In this document: piece by piece, positions 23,234 to 35,600 of the stretch
How positions within the stretch are numbered: position 1 is the first letter of the stretch
Layout of the letters: every line of letters begins with the position of its first letter
Origin: Scolanthus callimorphus
Lineage: Eukaryota > Cnidaria > Anthozoa > Actiniaria > Edwardsiidae
DNA length: 64,000 nucleotides
Reading direction: 5' to 3'
Assembly (NCBI GenBank): GCA_033964015.1
Contig: CM066918.1
Span: 1-64,000, forward strand
The notes under the pieces: generated by a model
The model's input: only the letters and a program-made list of their open reading frames with translations
Told to the model about the DNA's origin: nothing
Database searches by the model: none
Program-made: the position numbers and the translations under genes

Positions 23234-23621
23234 CGTCATTCCTAAATGGAGGAATGCTCACCATGAATAATTTAACTATATTTGACAATATTACTTCAAA
23301 TTCACCTAAAAACTTCAAAATATCTGAACTATCAAGACTACTAGTCAGGATAAGGGTTAATACATCGTTTTAGTATATTTTTATAGTATATGCCTCGTTC
23401 TATTAAAGATTAATACATTCGGGTACGTATTCAATAAAATGAGCTGTCCGAACCAGCGAATTCACTCGTAGCGTAGTGGTTAGGGTTGGGGTATAGCAAC
23501 TGGAAAGTTACAGGTTCGAACCCTGATGATTTTTATAATTCTTTTTTCACTTCTGTAGGTGAGCGCTTGTTTAGAAAAAAATTCTAAGTGCCAATGAGCA
23601 TTCCTCGATTTAGGCGTGTGT
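23234..23621. mobile_element. 388-bp insertion in the TTAA MITE with 9-bp target duplication
   Basis: GTAAAATAG occurs on both sides (23225-23233 and 23622-23630) and once in the empty homologous site near 44870. The inserted ends hold complementary CCTAAAT-GAGGAATGCTCA strings. A tRNA-like promoter lies inside. The 9-bp duplication fits Mutator-like elements. Alternatively it is a SINE whose ends look palindromic by chance. Confidence 0.75.
23460..23530 (+). ncRNA. tRNA-like element (Pol III A and B boxes)
   Basis: An A-box-like TAGCGTAGTGGTTA (about 23469-23482) and a perfect B box GGTTCGAACCC (23513-23523) are spaced as in a tRNA gene. I could not fold a full acceptor stem with matching ends, so a tRNA-derived SINE head or tRNA pseudogene is more likely than a working tRNA. 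Confidence 0.5.
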
Positions 23622-23910
23622 GTAAAATAGTGATTCTCTTTCTTTGTTTTTCTTTAATCTGATTGGTCTGGAGAGTTATTATCGCCATATTTTCTCAAGC
23701 AAGTCGAAATCAATAATTGTTTCACTTGTATTATGTTACTAGTCAGGACAACTTTCTGTGGTAAAAGAATGGAACACATCCTATGTGGGGAACCCTGAAT
23801 GCCGTAGAACAATGGAGTTTCGGTTCCTTCTTGCATGGATGACTACTTAAACTTGAATGACGATTAAATTATTATAAAGAAATAGCAAATAATTGACACG
23901 GATCCAACAA

Positions 23911-24066
23911 TTATCTTTACGATTATCTTTACGATTATCTTCACGATTATCTAGACGATTATCTATACGATTATCTATACGATTATCTATACGATTATCT
24001 ATACGATTATCTATATGACTATCTATACGATTATCTATACGATTACCTATACGATATCTTTACGAT
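23911..24066 (+). repeat. 12-bp satellite array, block 5
   Basis: About 13 units (CTTTAC, CTAGAC and CTATAC types), the right-most occurrence in the window. Confidence 0.9.
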
Positions 24067-24410
24067 TTAAGAGCGAATGTACGTCTGATAAAAATTTCAG
24101 CCAAATCTCAGCAAAATTTGACAGTTCACGGTCACAACCCAAAATCTAATTTCCCTCAAAATTGTTTGGATGATACAACTAGCATTCTGTGTTTATTTTG
24201 CTCAAAGAGTTCGCTTCTCAAAGAAATGAAATAAAGATACTTACAATTATATTAATTGTACTGCGTTCCAATCGAATGCTCAATTTAAATTTTATTTTGG
24301 GCGCCTAGAAAGCTTTCTGAAAGATTTATTACTAATTATTAATAAGCGCGTCTTTTACTTTCATTATACCTTCAAACATTCGAAGGTGTAGGAAGCTTGG
24401 TTAATATATA
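24067..24410. other. Unassigned A/T-rich DNA
   Basis: No gene or repeat recognised. Confidence 0.35.
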
Positions 24411-25020
24411 GATTTAGCCACTGGCTAAAAGCGGAGCTCCCGGTTAAATATTTGTCAGTGTTAATGAGACAAAGAGTCGAAAAGTGGTTGTATTGTCATA
24501 GCCTGTCACCGTCATACCACGTGACTAAGCACTTGCAACCCCCTTGCATTGCCACTTAGATAATTTCACCCAAGTTTGGTTCTCTGAGGTTCATATCTTC
24601 CCAGATATATATAACTTTTCTGGTTTGATGACGTGATCGATGACATCATACCAAGTGACCACGCCGTTGCACCACCTTTGCCACTTAGGCAACTTCACCA
24701 AAGTTTGGTTGTCTGAGGTTCATCCTTTCCCAAGACATAAACCTTTTCTCGTTTGATGACGTTATCAATGACATCATACCACGTGACTACGCCCTTTGCA
24801 CCCCCCTTGCTACTTAGACAACTTCACCCAAGTTTGGTTGTCTGAGGTTAATCCCTTCCCAAGATATAAACCTTTTCTCGTTTGATGACGTCATCAATGA
24901 TGTCATACCACGTGACAATGCCGTTGCACCCGCCTTGCCACTAAGGCAACTTCGCCCAAGTTTGGTTGTCTGAGGTTAATCCCTTCCCAAGATATAAACC
25001 TTTTATTTAGCTCTGCTATA
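24411..25020 (+). repeat. CRE-palindrome repeat block 1 (about 127-bp units)
   Basis: Begins with GCTAAAAGCGGAGCTCCC and then has four or five units of roughly 127 bp. Each unit contains GATGACGTCATC-like sequence, ATCATACCACGTGAC, and a CAAGTTTGGTTGTCTGAGG string followed by CCCAAGATATAAACC. The same family lies at 56870-57780 (opposite orientation) and 63160-64000. It is probably the body of a mobile element. TGACGTCA is the cAMP-response-element core and CACGTG an E-box, but regulatory use is only a possibility. Confidence 0.75.
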
Positions 25021-25134
25021 AAACTGGTCATGGGTTGCCTGTGCGACGACGGACGGACACACAACCGGAAGTCCATAACAGAATTGGTTGATGCATATAC
25101 ACTTTTGTTTTGTTCCTTTCTCTCCTGCATGTAG

Positions 25135-25190
25135 CTATGGGGCTCCGCTCACGGGCGCCTTCGGCGCCCGCGGGAGCTTCGCTACTAAGC
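25135..25190. repeat. GC-rich hairpin
   Basis: GGGCGCCTTCGGCGCCC forms a perfect stem with a TTC-type loop, in the middle of otherwise A/T-rich DNA. Confidence 0.6.
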
Positions 25191-25229
25191 AAGCAAATGG
25201 GAAGTGCCGCGTTCTACATGATCGCGGGC

Positions 25230-25640
25230 GTTAAAATTATAAGGCTTGTGTGTGAAACGAAACGGTCGTGGTATGTGCCGCTGCGAATTTCAAATGCGGA
25301 CCCCGTTCTAAAACGATTTTTTGAAGAAAAGCTACCCCGTTCAATTTTTTTGCACCCAAAATGAGACCCCGTTCAAAATTGTTGTTGTTTACATGTTACG
25401 GTTTTATCTGTAATAGAATGTTAAAGCTTGTTGAATTCTTTACATTTAATAAAACGATACGTGACCGCCGGGTCGCTTCCGTGAAAATTTTACTGGGTGG
25501 TCTTCATTATCATACCCCGTTCTAGAGGACGGTTCCTAAACGATACCCCATTCTATCGGCTGGAGGAAGAAATCGGGACCCCGTTTGGCGGCACATATTC
25601 GTATAGCTCTTGTAATGGAGTACCCCCCCTCCCCCGGGAC
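25230..25640 (+). repeat. Dispersed repeat R25 (uninterrupted copy)
   Basis: About 400 bp whose reverse complement recurs split around element B at 46380-46436 and 49633-49960. Shared strings include GACCCCGTTC, ACATGTTACGGTTTTATCTG and CCCGGCGGTCAC in the complementary sense. It supplies the empty site that proves the insertion of element B. No coding function is seen. Confidence 0.8.
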
Positions 25641-26442
25641 CCTACCGTAGACCTACGATCAAAATTGTATACCCTACCGCAGACCTGAATTTAGTCACCA
25701 GGGTGGCCCAATTTGTCGCTATCAAAGCTTATTTCGATAATCATGAAAAATAAACCACCGGGAAACCACCTTTCCACTAATTGCGGCACAACTTTGATCG
25801 AAATTTATTTGCTCTTGGGTAGCCATACTGAAATACATACCCTATCAGCGACCAAACAAGCGAAAAAACGATACCCTACCATAGACCCCAGGAGCCCCAA
25901 AACCATACCCTGTAGGGTGGCGCATACCCGTATACAATATATGAGGGAGTATCCCCCCCGGGTATCATACATGTTATTAATAGTCGGATATATTTAGTTT
26001 GATTGTTATAAAATAGAGTTTTATTAACTCCATGGTTATAATGACCACATAGATTAAACTAGTCAACACCTTGGTAGATAAACATGTATCTTTACTTATA
26101 TTTTATAGCATGTATCCTGTAACAGTTTATCCTGTCAATCAAAAATCATATAAATGCAGTGTGGAATTGAACTTGCGGTAGATTGTAATATTCTCACGCT
26201 ATCCGGAGTTGTGCTTTTCTGCTAAAGAACGTCGTGCGGATGATCCGTAACATTAATTTACAATTAAAAAAAGCTATTCAGAAACGTCCAACAAGTTCAC
26301 GTTGGTCCGTAGACTCAGCGGAGTAGCTGGCTTTTAACGACACTCGTTTTAAAATATATTCTTAGTACAATGGCGTTCGAAACGCTCATCCCCAAATCAA
26401 AGGGGACAAGTTCAAAGAGCATTACATGGTTGAGGTTATTAC
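25641..26442. other. 3' flank of SAP30BP, no gene
   Basis: Contains short CCCTACCGTAGACC-type repeats (25640-25970) that resemble sequence at 46085-46110, and then A/T-rich DNA. On the minus strand this includes the likely 3' UTR of SAP30BP; a possible AATAAA (complement TTTATT near 26016) is present, but its use is unknown. Confidence 0.4.
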
Positions 26443-26609
26443 TTAGTTTTCGAGCTTTGCTTTCTTAGCGGCAGTAGCTGCAGCCTCAGTTATAACCCTT
26501 GCAAGTCCAGGAACAACACCAACCCCAGGGGGGATAGGTGGGGTTGCAGTCCTAGGGGGTACGCCTGCTGCACTTATGTCCCATTTGCTTTTTCTTTTCT
26601 TGGTGTCTT
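26443..26609 (-). CDS. SAP30BP: SAP30BP exon 12 (stop codon)
   Basis: Encodes DTKKRKSKWDISAAG, a Pro/Ala-rich stretch and KKAKLEN, with TAA at 26443-26445. Confidence 0.92.
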
Positions 26610-29600
26610 CTACAATCAAGGGAAACAAGTAAACAATCAGCGCAAATAACGCAATAATTTTAAACAAATAAACACTTTTACATTTCCAAGGGCTTACCAG
26701 TAGTAGCAGCAGCAGATTTCTTTGTTCCAGACATGAATTCAATCTGCAGGAGTTAAAAGAATACACCTCTTTACCTTACTATGCAAATTGCAGAGTTCAA
26801 ATCATGTGCTTTTTATATTTTTTTATAGTTCCATATCCATGTGAAAATGCCTAAAAAGACAATTTAATACCAGCATACAAATGATGCCGAGCTGCTGGTG
26901 GCCATGCCCGTCCCATTATGTTTCCCTTTATGTCAGGCAGTATCTTGATGATCAACTAGCCTGTCAGAAGTTTCACCCCCCAAAAATACCCGCGGATATT
27001 TTTACGGGGACAATAAAAGCAGAAACAAAGCATGTTACCCAATCCAGTTGTAAACAGATTTAACAAATGTACGCAGGTACAAACTTTTACTTACATGAGT
27101 CCTTTTTGCTTTCTTTTCATTTGCTTCTTTTTGTTGCTTCGCTAAAAAATAAAACAAATGTATTTTCAGGGGAGGAAAAGTCAAAATTTCAATGCTTAAG
27201 AGGCTTTCGATACAAGATGACAGAATATCACCTATACGTAGCACAGAATATCATCTGATACGTAGCACAGAATATCAGCTGATACTTATGTATCAGTCAA
27301 TTCCAGCGGTGACCATGCCCCCCCCCCCCCCCCCCGGGCATTTGGTCATTTCTAAAAATAAAACTGAAAATTCCCCGCCCCCGGGCTAGCAAAAATGCAG
27401 AATACCCAACGGCGGGGAACACAAAAAGCGGAAAAATGCCCCACCCCCGGGACGAGAAAAAGACGGTAACTCTGCGTGACAAAGCTTCACAACAAAAACT
27501 TCAACTCCATTTAATACTGTCCGAGCATTTGCAATTCGTTTTTTTTTTAATGTACTCTAGTTTTCTCGTCTTTGAACGAGTTCTCATTTCACTGAAAGTG
27601 AGACAAAATATAAATAAAGAAGTGACATTCCTAGGCCATTCGCGGTTGTAGCCATTTAGCTGCATCTCTCAATGCGAAATTTACCTTTATTCTATTTGCA
27701 GAGCAACTATTTCGCAGTTATGTTAATTGACTTTTTGCGGAATTGGAACTCTGTTTATAGTGTCAATTCATTTTTATGTTTTTCCACTGAGACGAAATTG
27801 CGAAATCTGTTTCTTCTCTATAGAAGACGGCGTTAACTGTGAAATGTGCAAATGTGTCAGTCTACAAACGTGGTGTATACGGGGCATGCTCTGCATTATA
27901 TTTTATGTGGCGTTATTTTCTGTAACTGGGTTGTAGTTCGCAAAACCCGACGCGCTTGAGATGAGAAAACCAAATTCCCCACCCCCCTCCCCCGGGGAAA
28001 AACAATTCCCGACCCCGGGGCCAGCAAAATTTTCAAAATTCCCCACCCCAGGGAAGGCACTGGTGTGCAAATGCCCCACGGTGTCCGGGGGGGGGATGGT
28101 CACCGCTGGAATTGACTTATACATTAGCACAGAATATCACCTGATACTTAGCACAGAAAAGCACCTGATCCCGGGGGGAGACTCCTTATATTCGACTGCT
28201 AGGGGTGACCGTCGTATATTTTAGGGGTTGAAATCAGCGATCTAGTATTTTTTAGGGGTTCGAAAATAAAAAACGGCATGGCAAGAAAAAATAGGTATTT
28301 TTAGGGGGATCTCACGCAAATAAGGTAGTGTATTCGAAAGTCGAGAGGATACATTTGATGTACATCAAATAAACGGCCAGAATAAAATTTAATGTGTCAA
28401 AATTGTTGGTATTTTTAAGGGTATTTTTAGACTGAGGGGTATTTTTTAGGGTGGAAATTTTTTCCTACCAGGTATTTTTTAGGGCCGAAATTCGAGTTTC
28501 CTGACGGTCACCCCTAGCATTTTAACCTTAGAGTCCCCTCTCCCCCCCCCCCCCCCCCCCCCCGGCACCTGACACTTAGCACAGAATATCATCTGATACT
28601 TAGCACAGAATATCATCTGATACTTAGCACAGAATATCATCTGATACATAGCACAGAATATCATCTGATACTTAGCACATAATGTCATCTGTTACTTAGC
28701 CGATGGGAAATGTCAGCAGGATAATGTTATTATTATTTAGTACATCGATAAATGGGCCAATCAGAAAAGAAACATTTTCAACAACTGACCAATCAGCGGA
28801 CAAATTAAGTACACCTTGGCTAATTGGTTGACTGATCAAAGATCCAAGACCTCAGCCAGTAGGAGTGGTTTTAAATTTACTTCCACCAGTCGTCTGAAAC
28901 CCGCTCTAATAAATATACATTCACACTACTCCATGCATTTCAAGCAATAACTTACCTAACATTTCGTAATTTGGCTCTTTGGCCCATGCTTCTGGATCAA
29001 AAAGTTCCTGAGAATAGAGGTAAACAGACTAAATTAAAGACCTTGCATTATAGAGGTACAGTACATAGACTAAATTAAAGACCTTGCATTATGGCTGCTG
29101 CTCATACAGAACAGAACAGAAACCTTTATTTAATGATAAGGCTCAGGGTAGCCCTTTCAGATTGAATAAAAACAACCTGTTATCAATAGGAGCCCTGAGC
29201 ACTAATATAAATCTACAATATAAAACATATATAAAATATGGACGGTCGTAAATGTAAACGTGGGCGTTAACAGTCTTTAGTCTGCTTTGATTATAATGCT
29301 ACATGGAAAGATCATTGAAGCTGCAGACTCCACCAGCTATCTAATAGGAGTAATGCTGACTGGAGATCTCAAGTGGAACGAACATTTCTAGTTATGTCAC
29401 CAACAAAGCAAACAAAAGCCTTGAATTCCTCAAACGGAACTTAAGAATCTATGAGCCAACACTCAAGACCTTGGCTTATACGACACTTGTACGTTCATCA
29501 CTGGAGTATGCCTGTACTGCCGGGACCCCCACACTAAGCTAAACATCAACAAGCTGGAAATGGTCCAACACAGAGCAGCCAGATAGTATGCCTTGAACAG

Positions 29601-32600
29601 GTACCATAATGTATCCAGTGTACGTGAGATGTTAGCTCGGGTGGAACACCTTTACATTTCTTTGTAAAAAGGAAAATTCAGATCTCAGCCAGTTTTCAAC
29701 TATTCTTTTGAAACTTTGCAGTTTCACTAATATGGATGTGTAGAATTGAATACTGGATTCCAGTTTCTGATAACTATTATATATTATTAATCAATATTGT
29801 GTGATAAAGGCCTATTAGGCTTCTTGCAAAAATTCCATACAAACCGTGTATTTGTGAGCTCCTTAAATTTTTCAACATTAAAGCAGGGATGTAAATCGAA
29901 GGTAGCTACTTCTCTGCTGATTGCCGGCAACTACATTATTACTTCAATATTAAAGCAATAGAATACATGTCAAATAGATGCCAATTATCTTTCCCTCAAC
30001 ATGCAGGAAAACACCTTTTCTGCTATGGAAATTTCAAATTCTCAGATGGAGCCCCCAAAAGGCTGTATGGGACCCAAGTACCCAGCTGGCTACTTACAAA
30101 TCTTAGGCTGCTACTTCAAAACTTATTGAGGGCAATTCCATTTTGTTTCTGCACCCTCCCTACTGAAGAGTTTTTCCGAGGATGTATAGCGAAATGGCCT
30201 TTTCCGAGGGGGTCAAGCCGGCTCTTCTGTAGGTTCTTCCAAGGGGGTGCGACCCCCACAACCACCCGGAAGGGTATTGAAAAGTGACCCCCCAAATACA
30301 GTATTTGTATGGAAGAAATCAGGTTAATGATGGAATGCGGATCAAGTCTAAACATTGGTCTAGAACATGATTGTTCAAATTCCAGGGGATATTGCATGGA
30401 GCAAATCATGAAAAAATAGGGCCACATCTCCCATTCTTACCTTTGGATAATTAGTTCCATTTTCTTGTATATTACAATATGATATTAGCTTTTCATAAAT
30501 ACTGAAGAAGAGGACAGAAAAATTGTATTAATTATGAGCCATAATTGCCAGACCTGATTTTCTATGCCTCAGTGCAGCTACAAATTAGCATATGCACATA
30601 AAAACCTACATCAGACACATACCTGGGGTTTCGAAAATTCTTCTTTTTCTGGACAGCAGCATTCCAGTCTATTTTCGATTTATGTTTCTTTTCTAAGAGA
30701 TTAATTATCTTATCCTGCAAACAGGGAAAACTAATCAAGGACAAGTGGAATTAAGCCCAGTATTAAAATATTAGTCATCAATGATCTGTTAGTCCCAATC
30801 TCTTCCCAAAAGCGGTCAGTCCACAGTGCATACCTGCCAACTTTACATGGGAGACTCACTTTACATGGGAGACTCCTGGTTTTAACCCTCCGTCTTCCAG
30901 GAAATTTTTTTAACCTTTCCATATATTTACTGTATATCTCCCAGGTAAATTTCTTGCAATTTTCTAATACAGTTGTTGTATTTCAAACACAAACTCCTGG
31001 TTTTGTAGTTTTTGGGGTTGGCAGGTATGACAGTGTGAGACACATCCTGGCTTTTGGCTCATTGTACACTGGTGCTCCAGTTATAAAGGCCCTGCAGATG
31101 AATTGCGCTAAAATCCTGTAAGGTATTTGCACCTGAGATTGTACTAATCAATTTACCAATTCAATTCAATTCAATTTTATTTCTCACACTAATAAATATT
31201 ATTTACAGAATACATATTTTAAAAAAAAACTGTAGAACGACAAAAAAGAAATCAGGAGAAGAGAACTTGTGAATAAATGTGTTATTTTTTATGTGTGAGC
31301 AGTGTCCAAAGGAGCGTGTTGCTTTTGAGTTGGACACAAGGATGGCGGAGAAAGAAGCTACATTATATTTGGTTCATTAAAAGATTTTCCTTGAATTTTC
31401 CAGAAACTGACTTTGATTGTTTGATGTTACGGTTATAATCTATTGTTTCCCATATTTTTGATGCTTCAAAATGAAAAGTGTGTTTACCATAATGTGTACG
31501 TGCTTTAGGTCTACTAAAAGTTTGTTGAGCTGAAAATCGTGTGTTACCAGTAAGGAACCATTATTTCAGGGCTGCAAATTGTGCCCGTGGGGGTCGCTTT
31601 TGCGACTAAGTTTTTCTCTTTTGTGACTAAACTTTGTCAGTCAGCCGAAGTTTTGCGACTCACTTCTTGTCTAACTCGCTGGTGAAAGTTCAATTTTTGC
31701 GACTAACATTTTAGAAAATGCGACTAGAATTTTGAAACTTGTCAAAAAATTTCGACTGGACTTTTTTTTTAATTTGCAGCCCTGTATTTGCAGATGAGAT
31801 TGTACTAATCCATTTACCTGTAAGCTATTTGAGCATCTGCCTGTTGGTTCTGGGGGCAACTGTATTCTGATATTTGGCTTCCTCTCTTGAACTAGGTCTT
31901 CTTTGTTCACTGAAAAGAAAAACAAACCAACACCTCTGTTAATTGCATATTTAATTACAATAATAACAATAAATTTCTATAGTACCATTTCCCGAAGCTC
32001 AATGGCGCTTTACAATTTTCTCAAGTAATTAAAATGAAAAAGGTTAACGAAACAAATTTACAGTTCAAACAGTAAAAGGATGTAAAAACATAATAAAAAG
32101 TAGAAGGAATTCTGCATAAACTGGAGCATAATTGCATACCAATATTTTCCTTTTCTTCTTTCTTGACAGCATTCTGCAAAAAATATAGATTTCTAACACA
32201 TTACATGGCCAACTCCATTCATACTGACAGAACATATAATATTTCATGGATTGTTTGATTTGCAAGGAGATGCTGATTCTACTATCACTGGTGATCAAGT
32301 TTATGAAATTATCGGTATGTGTGAGCTGTCACAGCCCACCCATATAATGTAGTTCACATGCTTAATATATTTGTGAATTAAAATGAACTTTACCTCAGTA
32401 TTTTCAGTTGCTATGACATTGGATTCTGAAAACAAGACCGAGAAGAAAAATGATGCTTTTAAAGGTCCATCACCAACCAAGAGCCTTTGTGGACTCTTAG
32501 CCAATCAGAGCAGCCGAAAAACAATGGATCAAATTGAAAACAAAAGAAAACGGGGCGCAAAGGCTCCTGGTTGGTGATGGGCCTTTAAGGCTCATTAGAC

Positions 32601-35600
32601 TTGCTATTACTCTCCCTGTTCATTATAGGTCTATTAACAGGACCATTAGACTTGCTATTACTCTCCCTGTTCATTATAGGTCTATTAACAGGACCATTAG
32701 ACTTGCTATTACTCTGACTCCCTGTTCATTATAGGTCTATTAACAGGACCATTAGACTTGCTATTACTCTCCCTGTTCATTATAGGTCTATTTAGAGGAT
32801 CATTAGACTTGCTATTACTCTCCCTGTTCATTATAGGTCTATTAACAGGACCATTAGACTTGTTATTACTTTCCCTGTTCATTATAGGTCTATTAACAGG
32901 ACCATTAGACTTGCTATTACTCTCCCTGTTCATTATAGGTCTATTAACAGGACCATTAGACATGCTATTACTCTCCCTGTTCATTATAGGTCTATTAACA
33001 GGACCATTAGACTTGCTATTACTCTCCCTGTTCATTATAGGTCTATTAACAGGACCATTAGACTTGCTATTACTCTCCCTGTTCATTATAGGTCTATTAA
33101 CAGGACCATTAGACTTGCTATTACTCTCCCTGTTCATTGGGCAATTCCAGAAAATAAAGGTACCCCCCACACGGGCGGCATTTGGAAATTCCGATGGGAT
33201 GGGGGGGTTTAAGAGCTCGGAATTCTGATTGCAAGGGGGGTTTTTCGACGGCACCTACAAAACCTGGATCACGGATCGTCGGATCGGATTGGATCATCGG
33301 ATCGGATTGGATCGTCGGATCAGATCGTCGGATCGGATCGTCGGATCGGATCGGATCATTTTCACTTATATGTAGTAATCAATATAAAATTTGATACATC
33401 TTCATTGATGACGAGAAAATTTAATATCTACACAAGGGAACATTCCAACTTGGAGAGTTGTCTCCAAGCCAAGGGGAACAACCCCCTATCATGTGATATG
33501 ACATCGTCAAAACCTAGAAAATCAAATATCTTGACAACAATCAAACGTTGTTTAACGACTAAAAGAATTTCTAGAGATTTTAGTTTTGGCTTGGAGACAA
33601 CTTCCCCCAAGTTTGCCAATATCATGTCAGATACTGTTGTTGTTTTTTGTTTTAAGGTTGTTATACATGACATCATATCACGTGACAGGCGTTTGTAGCC
33701 CCTTGGCTAGGAGACAACTTTCCTAGTTTGGACTTTTGTTAGAATGTTCCCTTGTCGAGATATTACATTATCTAGTTTATATGACGTCATCAATAACGGT
33801 CATTGGTGACGTCATACAAGGTTGACGTCATACAACGTTTCCCATCCCTTGATCATCGACGATCCGATCCGACGATCCGATGATCCGATCCGACGATCCG
33901 ATCCGTGATCCAGGTTTTGTAGGTGCCGGTTTTTCGAAGCTGGATTTCTTTAACCTGCCTGGAATTCTATATGCATGGGGAGGTAAACCATTTTGGAAAT
34001 TCTGGATGCATGGGGGGGTCAAAAACTAGTGCCGCCCGTGGGGAGGGTACCTTCATTTTCTGGAATTGCCCATTATAGGTCTATTAACACGACCATTAGA
34101 CTTGCTATTACTCTCCCTGATCATTATAGGTCTATTAACAGGACCATTAGACTTGCTATTACTCTCCCTGTTCATTATAGGTCTATTAACAGGACCATTG
34201 TAGAGGGGCTGCACAGGTCATGTGAAACCCTTCTTAAAATTCAATATTGTAGCTAATACTTGACATAGTTCTGTAGCAAAATGTAATGGGAATCAATGAA
34301 AAGAACAAATCTGTAAGCTCCAACATGTTCAAAACTCAGCTGCTCGTCTTCTTACAGGAACAAAGAAGTATGACCATATTTTGCCAGTTCTTCGTGAAAT
34401 TTACTAGCTTTCCATCAGAGAATTGATTTCAAACTCATACTTCTCACTTTTAAAGCCCTTAATGGTATTGCCCCGTTCTACATAAGTGATCTTTTATCTT
34501 TTTAGAAACCCTCAAGAACCCTGCGCTCTGCAAATAAGGCTCTCCTTGTAAAGCCAATACCTAAACTAAAAACCTATGGCTCAAGTGCCATAGTCAATGC
34601 TCCTGCTCTTTGGAATGAGCTACCTCTTGACTTTTGATCTTGTGACGACTCAACAAGTTTAAGTCTTCTTTGAAAACAATTCTTTTTAAATGTGCTTTCC
34701 AAATTGATAATTAAGATTATTACTATTATTAGCTGATGTTTCTCCTGAATATTAAGTTATAACTCATATTACATATTTTTAGTGAATAACATACATAATG
34801 TTTTTAAATTATTCTTAATATTGTCTTTTTAATATATTTCAAATACGGTATCTTATATATGATTAATAAGTAAATTTTGTAAAGCGCTTTGTATCTGTGG
34901 AGAAAGGCACTATATGAATCTTTGTTATTATTATTGAATATGGTATTTTGGCAAAATCTATCTGATGGAGCGCAAGCAAGCACACACTTTTTTGCCCTTT
35001 TTTACCGCACTTCCCCAGATGCCCTGTATTTACATCATAACATAGAAAATTCAAAATATAATGCAAACTCCTTATATTTATTTTCAATATAATACACTGT
35101 GACCAGATATCCATGTGATAACAGCAGTGAATAAAAATCGTATCAGTGAAATGATACAATATCACTTCATAGCAGAGATAAAATTCAATTATTATTTTTG
35201 CTATTTTATCTGACCAGAGTATATAATAAACTCAGAGTATATAAATAATAAGCTTGAAGACTCGCTCATTCGCGTTATGACGGGAAAACTTGTGAATAAA
35301 AATGATATCAAGTTCTTGCCATGCACTAATCTCAATATATTTTGTCTTTGTGGTAGCTGTATTCTGGCATCCAAGATGGCTGCTACTAAGACAAACAATC
35401 AACATAATGAGGTTTGCTTTGTGTTTTGATTGCACCATGCTACAGGATTAAAATACAGATGAATAAAAGTGCTTTATGCGTTTTTGATTCATTTAAATTC
35501 TATTTTTTAAAGGAAATGATGACATATGCAAATAATGCATATTAAATATTTGCATAAATATTTACTCAAATAAAATTATAATTTGGTATTTCATTTATGC

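Larger units (their letters stand above)
23002..23846 (+). mobile_element. TTAA-flanked MITE, copy 1 (interrupted)
   Basis: Ends GTAATGGTCC and GGATGACTAC are near-complementary. TTAA lies on both sides (22998-23001 and 23847-23850). It is the same family as 44638-45081, which is uninterrupted. TTAA duplications are typical of piggyBac and Kolobok superfamilies. The copy carries a 388-bp insertion at 23234-23621. Confidence 0.8.
32593..34198 (+). repeat. 51-bp tandem repeat, split by a transposon
   Basis: About 10.7 units at 32593-33138 and 2.5 units at 34072-34198. The unit starts CATTAGACTTGCTATTACTC and ends CTATTAACAGGAC. Because 51 is divisible by 3, it is open throughout (17-residue LLLLSLFIIGLLTGPLD on one strand), but it is intronic and not a gene. 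Confidence 0.9.

Noticed and set aside
25110..25364. 84-codon frame starting MFLSLLHVAMG
   Set aside because: Spans a GC hairpin and the dispersed R25 repeat; no homology that I recognise.
32758..33228. 156-codon hydrophobic repeat frame and a 181-codon reverse frame
   Set aside because: Products of the 51-bp intronic tandem repeat, interrupted by a transposon.
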